From Sipunculus nudus (Eukaryota > Annelida > Sipuncula > Golfingiida > Sipunculidae), in the NCBI GenBank assembly GCA_026874595.1, contig CM049307.1, forward strand, positions 77,538,643 to 77,602,642: DNA of 64,000 bases. The letters are read 5' to 3'. Under the pieces are notes generated by a model. The model worked only from the letters and a program-made list of their open reading frames with translations, was not told where the DNA came from and made no database searches. The position numbers were made by a program, and so were the translations under genes. Every line of letters begins with the position of its first letter. The stretch's first letter is position 1. Below, piece after piece: positions 60,181 to 64,000 of the stretch.

Positions 60181-60366
60181 TCATGAATAGTCCTGTGCGC
60201 TTCTGTTGAAAACAGGTTGGTCGAAAAGGTTATAAAAATTATCGTATACCTCATGGATGCGTAAAGCGATAGCGTCACCTATTTCGTGCAGTTCCTGTAT
60301 GGCGGCGCGAAGGACGTATACAGCACCACGGACTATTCTGTTGTCGACCATATCTGTGATTGACAT
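60181..60366 (-). CDS. Small helical protein, 61 codons, unknown
   Basis: Intronless, on the minus strand, 121 bp downstream of the FG-repeat gene. The product (start MSITDMVDN) is predicted largely helical with regular hydrophobic spacing in VYVLRAAIQELHEIGDAIAL, ending in a short NxFxNLFDQP stretch. No family recognised. TATA-like sequences TATAAAG (60394-60388) and TTTTATATATAA (60410-60399) lie 22-45 bp before the ATG, supporting an own promoter. It may interact with a neighbour's product (pure inference). Confidence 0.45.
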   Translation of the reverse strand: MSITDMVDNRIVRGAVYVLRAAIQELHEIGDAIALRIHEVYDNFYNLFDQPVFNRSAQDYS

Positions 60367-60387
60367 GACGTTTACTCTTCAGTGTGT

Positions 60388-60410
60388 CTTTATATTGTTA
60401 TATATAAAAC
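60388..60410 (-). promoter_or_regulatory. TATA-like boxes before the 60366 ORF
   Basis: On the minus strand, TTTTATATATAAC followed by TATAAAG, 22-45 bp before the ATG. In an AT-rich genome TATA matches are cheap; the consistent spacing across three cluster ORFs is what gives them weight. Confidence 0.4.
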
Positions 60411-60487
60411 GTTATTTATCTATTTATACCTTTTGTTGATGACGCAATTCCAGCACAGACAGGAAACGTGGTATCACACGCACCAGT

Positions 60488-61441
60488 TTAACGAAAGAGA
60501 ATTTTGGATGGATTGCTGAATAAACCAGCTGACGTGGTGACAGTCTTGTTTAATGGCGAAACGAAAGTCGTACTCGCGTTGAAAGGCTGACTGAATATCG
60601 GACGTGACGTTTGTGGTGAACCAAATACCGTACTCGCGTTGAAAGGCTGACTGAATATTGGACGTGAAGTTTGTGGTGAACCAAATACCAATGAAGGGAA
60701 CGTCACAGCTGCGTTAGATGATGTACCCAATGTGGCACCTGCGTTCGATGATGTGTTGCGTGTCGCTTCAGTGTTGATAGGTGTACCCCAGGTGGAATTT
60801 GCATTACCAAAGGACGCATTCTGACCAAACGAAAATCCCGCCGTAGATTTACCATCACTAGCGAAGTTAAATGCAGGCGTAGTCTCTGGTTTATTTTCAG
60901 GTACGCGTGCCGGGCTATCAGCTACCCCTGGTTTTTTATCCAGTCTCATCGCCACGCAAATGTTTCCGATGTATTGTCCATCCACGGGGAACTGACTGAA
61001 TCCATCCCCATCTAAAATCCTCATTTCCACGTTACGCTTTTGGCACAGTTTTTGTGGCAGTAGTGCGATCAAGCGTGCTTTGATTAACTCTTGGGTGCTG
61101 GTGTCTTTTCGGGCGGCTCGGACCATGTCAGCCACAGTTGTGTTATTGCACACGAGTATCCGTTCGTCTTGGTAGTTGTACCTCACGGCGGGTGTCCCAA
61201 CCAAAGGTTTGTCACCTCCATTACTCACGGGTACAATAACATCTGGCATGTGGCGGGGCTCGGCGTATACGAGAAACACGAAGAACTGGTCATCGCAAGA
61301 TAGCCATTTCATGTATTTAGCCTTGTAATAACAATCCTCCATTGTATAATAAAACGATGACAGTCCTGCATTAACGACCATGTGTAACGTCGTTTCTTGT
61401 GGCACGGCCACGTTGTGCTCTTGAGTATCGTTTGCCATCAT
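60488..61441 (-). CDS. FG-repeat-tailed protein of unknown family, 317 residues
   Basis: Single intronless frame. Residues 1 to about 180 form a globular, slightly acidic region with cysteines (YKAKYMKWLSCDDQFFVFLV, then GDGFSQFPVDGQYIGNICVA) that I cannot assign. Residues about 195-317 are low-complexity Gly/Asn/Ser/Thr/Phe-rich with FG dipeptides (GFSFGQNASFGN, TVFGSPQTSRPIF) and a 20-residue tandem repeat encoded by near-identical 60-bp units at about 60571-60690. FG tails of this kind occur in nucleoporins and in some viral or transport proteins that engage them; a role at nuclear pores is only inference. Start MM at 61441; TATA-like AAATATATAATA about 40 bp upstream. An opposite-strand tRNA lies 262 bp upstream, and a CRE plus CCAAT box between them. 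Confidence 0.6.
   Translation of the reverse strand: MMANDTQEHNVAVPQETTLHMVVNAGLSSFYYTMEDCYYKAKYMKWLSCDDQFFVFLVYAEPRHMPDVIVPVSNGGDKPLVGTPAVRYNYQDERILVCNNTTVADMVRAARKDTSTQELIKARLIALLPQKLCQKRNVEMRILDGDGFSQFPVDGQYIGNICVAMRLDKKPGVADSPARVPENKPETTPAFNFASDGKSTAGFSFGQNASFGNANSTWGTPINTEATRNTSSNAGATLGTSSNAAVTFPSLVFGSPQTSRPIFSQPFNASTVFGSPQTSRPIFSQPFNASTTFVSPLNKTVTTSAGLFSNPSKILFR
60571..60690. repeat. 60-bp tandem repeat inside the FG-tail ORF
   Basis: TACTCGCGTTGAAAGGCTGA recurs at 60571 and 60631, exactly 60 bp apart, with only three or so differences over the unit. It is in frame (20 residues), so expansion would lengthen the tail without breaking it. Confidence 0.9.
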
Positions 61442-61477
61442 GTTGCCAACTGTCTAGATTGTAGACAAACGCACCAT

Positions 61478-61490
61478 TATTATATATTTC
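61478..61490 (-). promoter_or_regulatory. TATA-like box before the FG-tail ORF
   Basis: Minus strand GAAATATATAATAATG, about 40 bp before the start codon at 61441. An upstream ATG overlaps its 3' side but opens no long frame. Confidence 0.4.
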
Positions 61491-61615
61491 TTACGCAGGC
61501 ACGTGATCGGTATTGACAAATAGTTTGGTGTCACATGAACCCAATATTTGATAAACAGATTGTAAAGAAAACAACATGTATTGCTGGGATTAAAGGCATT
61601 TATAAAGATCGTCTG

Positions 61616-61641
61616 TGACGTCACACTTTCCATCAGCCAAT
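61616..61641. promoter_or_regulatory. CRE octamer and CCAAT box
   Basis: Exact TGACGTCA at 61616-61623 and CCAAT at 61637-61641 (ATTGG on the minus strand) lie in the 262-bp space between the minus-strand FG-tail gene (about 175-200 bp before its ATG) and the plus-strand tRNA. The pairing is typical of polymerase II promoters, so it probably serves the FG-tail gene. Role inferred from motifs. Confidence 0.45.
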
Positions 61642-61702
61642 CAAATCAAGGAATAGTACCTGTTCATGATAACAGAAGAAACTCATGTACAAAAAGCATG
61701 TA

Positions 61703-61776
61703 GTCCCTGTGGCGCAATCGGTTAGCGCGTCCGGCTGTTAATCGGGAGGTTGGTGGTTCGAACCCACCCAGGGACG
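61703..61776 (+). tRNA. tRNA-Asn: tRNA-Asn (GTT)
   Basis: A 74-nt cloverleaf with all arms. Acceptor GTCCCTG pairs perfectly with CAGGGAC, D stem GCGC/GCGC, anticodon stem TCCGG/TCGGG with loop CTGTTAA (anticodon GTT, reading AAC/AAT), T stem GGTGG/CCACC with loop TTCGAAC, discriminator G. Internal polymerase III boxes are present (A box TGGCGCAATCGG, B box GGTTCGAACCC). A TTTT terminator lies at 61786-61789 and overlaps the stop codon (61788-61790) of the opposite-strand gene. No intron. It appears functional. It could belong to the host or be cargo or an insertion landmark of the surrounding gene cluster. Confidence 0.95.
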
Positions 61777-61787
61777 TTATATATGTT

Positions 61788-63017
61788 TTATGTCCCTATG
61801 CCACCCGTTCCTGTTTTTCTTCGTCCAGAGTCTTGCCTGCGAACAAACGGGGAGTAAGTGCACATGGTGCCAGACAGGTCCCTGAGTGGGTAGTCTTTGA
61901 TAATGTACCCAAGCAACTTTGAAACCTGCCAAGCCGCCAGCGATATCGTTGTCGCAGTGTCGGTTTGTATCTTAGCAACGTGCCCGCAGGCTCCGACATC
62001 AACATGTTTTAAAGACCCGTAAAACGTGACTGTCCCATCAGGATGCATTGAAAAGTGCAAAACATGGTCATCGTCACAAACCCACCGTTCATAGAGAAAC
62101 ATTGCGGTGACGCTGCGGTTTTCTCGTTGAGCAATCAACAGCAAAGCGTTGAGATTGCTACTCAGAAATTCGTCCTCAAACATGACTAGCATACCCGGCA
62201 CGTTTAACACATTGTGACTTTCTGTCTCACATTCGTAACTTTCACGGGCACCCGTCTTCGCCTGTCGCACTGCCTGTTCTCCTACCATCTTGTGTTCACA
62301 AGACACAGCAGGAGGCCTCCATGGCGTGCAGATAAAGCATACTTTCTGGTAATCGGATATCACGTTATCCAGAAGCTGGCACAGTTCCACTGTTGTCAGG
62401 GAGATCGCGGTTTCGTGGTCAACCACAACGTCTCCCTTAAATGATTCGTTGTTCTTGTCTAAGCGCGCGTGGAACGAGACTGTTCCAAATGTGTCCATTG
62501 TGATATGCACAGATTCACCAAGTCCCTCATCAATGTCGTATATCCAGCCTGTAACACTGCCGCCTACTTTTAGGGCCTCATTGAGTAACAGGTCTAAATA
62601 TTTGGCAAGTTTTTTCCACACGAAAACCCAACCTCCGACGTGTACGTGCTCTGTGCCTTGTTCCAAAATTACAGTATCGCCTCGGACGGCCCACGGCCTC
62701 CATTTGAAACATTTGCCCTGCCCTACTTGATATGTTATAACCTTTGCGAACTGTTCCGTCAGTTCCGTCTCGTCACACGTGGGGCAGTACCACTTGAATG
62801 TGACACGGTCTTCGGGGACTGTAATGCCCGGAGATGTTTGACATTTCTGGCACGCTCTCACAAGTATGCGTTCTCGCCATTGCAATCCCATCTCTCGCAA
62901 CCTGTCCTGAAAGTACATCCCGTCTGACGGTTCGTATCTCCCCGGGTTGCGGGGCCGACCTGCGTCAGGACTCGGGATCTCCGGGGAACTGCATCGGTCT
63001 CCACATGTATTCCCCAT
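61788..63017 (-). CDS. Zinc-ribbon protein with two copies of an unknown domain, 409 residues
   Basis: Intronless. N-terminus MGNTCG fits an N-myristoylation-type start (inferred). A DGMYFQDRLR segment (residues 32-41) precedes a zinc-ribbon-like motif: C56-x2-C59 and C78-x2-C81 (CQKC ... CPTC). Then comes FKWRPW and two related domains, about residues 118-228 (degenerate: GWIYDID, SVHITMDTFGTVSF, ISDY) and about 262-392 (PGMLVMFEDE, HFSMHPDGTVTFYGSL, LSGTMCTYSP), separated by a cysteine-bearing linker. The whole layout except the first domain copy matches the gene at 63257-64000. Function unknown; nucleic-acid or protein binding through the ribbon is possible. TATA-like TATATAAAA lies 31 bp before the ATG, which implies a very short leader. 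Its stop codon overlaps the tRNA terminator. Confidence 0.7.
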   Translation of the reverse strand: MGNTCGDRCSSPEIPSPDAGRPRNPGRYEPSDGMYFQDRLREMGLQWRERILVRACQKCQTSPGITVPEDRVTFKWYCPTCDETELTEQFAKVITYQVGQGKCFKWRPWAVRGDTVILEQGTEHVHVGGWVFVWKKLAKYLDLLLNEALKVGGSVTGWIYDIDEGLGESVHITMDTFGTVSFHARLDKNNESFKGDVVVDHETAISLTTVELCQLLDNVISDYQKVCFICTPWRPPAVSCEHKMVGEQAVRQAKTGARESYECETESHNVLNVPGMLVMFEDEFLSSNLNALLLIAQRENRSVTAMFLYERWVCDDDHVLHFSMHPDGTVTFYGSLKHVDVGACGHVAKIQTDTATTISLAAWQVSKLLGYIIKDYPLRDLSGTMCTYSPFVRRQDSGRRKTGTGGIGT

Positions 63018-63047
63018 CTTGTCTGAACGGCTGTGCCTGGAACGCCG

Positions 63048-63056
63048 TTTTATATA
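63048..63056 (-). promoter_or_regulatory. TATA box before the 63017 ORF
   Basis: TATATAAAA on the minus strand in GC-richer surroundings (followed by CGGCGTTCC), 31 bp before the start codon. The best TATA match in the cluster. The start site would fall only a few bases before the ATG. Confidence 0.5.
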
Positions 63057-63256
63057 CGTACCGTCTCCTCAGCAACCAGCACCTCCCCCCCCCCCTTTGA
63101 TACCCATGTGTGTTTGTTATTGTACGTGCCCCGTGTATCACCAGAACAGCGGGTGGCATGACGGATATATGTTTGTATATGTACAAACGTGTACGGTACC
63201 TGCAGGTTCTGATAACACGTCCGGGGTATGAAATCATATGACAACATTCCGCGTTT

Positions 63257-64000
63257 TTAACTGACCTCATCCATCTGCCCTTCTTCGTACTTTTCAACCT
63301 CAGTTTTCTCAGGGAACAACCGAGGATAAGTGTACATCGTACCCGACAAATCTATCGGCGGGTAGTTACTGATCACACACTCCAGTAATGATACAACATC
63401 CCATGCCTTGAGCGGTATCGCATTCAAAGTGTCGGTTTGTATCATCGTCTGTATCTCGTCGCGGAGGTTGATATACAGCGTTTCCAAAGGTCCATAAAAC
63501 GTTACGGTACCGTCTGGGTCCATCGAGATGTGAAGGTCGTGCACTTGATCATGGTTTATCCGATTATAGCGGAACACTGCGTTCATACGACAGTTTTCCT
63601 TTTGAGCGGCCAGGAGCAAAACGTCTAAATCACCGGTCAGAATATTATCCTCCAACATGGCGAGCATTCCTGGTACTTGTACCTCGTCTTCTGTTACGAG
63701 CGTGACTTTGTCTTTGAAACGCAGATACGGTTTCCATCTAAGGTGTATCCACCAATCCCAGGGGGGTTTGCAGTATACCCAAATCGAGGTGTCGGTGCCA
63801 TGCGGTAGGAAGCCGAAGGTTCTCTCACGTGTGAACAGATACTCCAACTCACTCTGGTCGCATATAGGGCAGTATTCCTGTACGCCATCAAACACACTTT
63901 CGTTATCCGGGTTGCACGTCTTGCAGGGAATCACTATCATCTTCTCGCGGTCGTAAAACATATCATACCCTCGTACATTATCTCGAAAGAACCTGCCGTC
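63257..64000 (-). CDS. Zinc-ribbon protein with one copy of the unknown domain, cut by window edge
   Basis: Paralogue of the 61788-63017 gene, 239 bp upstream of it. The first ATG in the window is at 63961, but the frame stays open to base 64000, and those 13 codons (DGRFFRDNVR...) align with DGMYFQDRLR of the paralogue. The true start therefore lies beyond the window. Visible order: DG-x-F-x-D-x-x-R, CKTC ... CPIC ribbon, RWKPY, then one domain copy (PGMLAMLEDN, DLHISMDPDGTVTFYGPLET, IDLSGTMYTYPRL) and an acidic tail (EKYEEGQMDEVS). About 247 residues visible. Function unknown. Confidence 0.7.
   Translation of the reverse strand, partial: DGRFFRDNVRGYDMFYDREKMIVIPCKTCNPDNESVFDGVQEYCPICDQSELEYLFTRERTFGFLPHGTDTSIWVYCKPPWDWWIHLRWKPYLRFKDKVTLVTEDEVQVPGMLAMLEDNILTGDLDVLLLAAQKENCRMNAVFRYNRINHDQVHDLHISMDPDGTVTFYGPLETLYINLRDEIQTMIQTDTLNAIPLKAWDVVSLLECVISNYPPIDLSGTMYTYPRLFPEKTEVEKYEEGQMDEVS

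Noticed and set aside
3100-63300. CRISPR arrays, bacterial operons or ribosome-binding sites
   Set aside because: Repeats here are minisatellites without spacers; genes have GT-AG introns and polymerase II/III promoters, so the DNA is eukaryotic.
61709-63961. Plus-strand ORFs of 60-100 codons opposite the ribbon genes (e.g. 62449-62730, 62640-62927)
   Set aside because: Shadows of the longer minus-strand genes; the minus-strand frames are paralogous to each other and keep aligned motifs.

Overview
This is animal nuclear DNA, most likely from a marine bivalve mollusc. The support is indirect: a strongly AT-rich background with long (TA)n arrays, many poly(C)/poly(G) tracts, bivalve-style interspersed repeats (copies ending near a 'gacggacgacggac' stretch and an AGCTCA/TGAGCT stem), tRNA-derived SINEs, spliced genes with GT-AG introns, and a somatomedin-B 7TM receptor of a type common in lophotrochozoans. 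The species cannot be fixed from the sequence.

Layout. 0-20.5 kb is gene-poor and repeat-rich: a 38-bp minisatellite with a 380-bp higher-order period, a perfect 95-bp tandem duplication, SINEs, two copies of a MITE family (a third lies at 32 kb), a PIF/Harbinger fossil, and a 5'-truncated, frameshifted LINE (17.9-20.5 kb). 22.1-24.3 kb (minus) holds a somatomedin-B/Methuselah-like receptor in two long reading frames joined by one frameshift. 24.3-39 kb is again intergenic, with a diverged ~760-bp tandem duplication. 39.2-41.2 kb (plus) holds monocarboxylate-transporter-like (MFS/SLC16) exons with several lesions. A second set of the last transporter exons lies at 46.1-48.5 kb, beyond a deleted Ty3/Gypsy element. 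49.1-51.3 kb has remnants of a CACTA-like transposon. 52.5-54.3 kb has a 33-bp minisatellite and a ~160-bp degenerate tandem repeat. 55.7-57.4 kb (minus) is an intact four-exon histamine N-methyltransferase-like gene: the predicted junctions join in phase to 282 codons plus stop.

The last 4.5 kb (59.4-64.0 kb) differs from the rest. It is less AT-rich, has long intronless ORFs mostly on one strand with 100-350-bp gaps, TATA-like boxes 20-70 bp before start codons, and a tRNA-Asn gene. Two ORFs are paralogues that combine a CxxC/CxxC zinc-ribbon-like N-terminus with one or two copies of a ~130-residue domain I do not recognise. A third ends in an FG-repeat tail resembling nucleoporins. The cluster runs off the right edge. 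It could be part of an endogenised large DNA virus, another dense mobile unit, or a lineage-specific intronless host family; the sequence alone does not decide. This is the main candidate for something undescribed.
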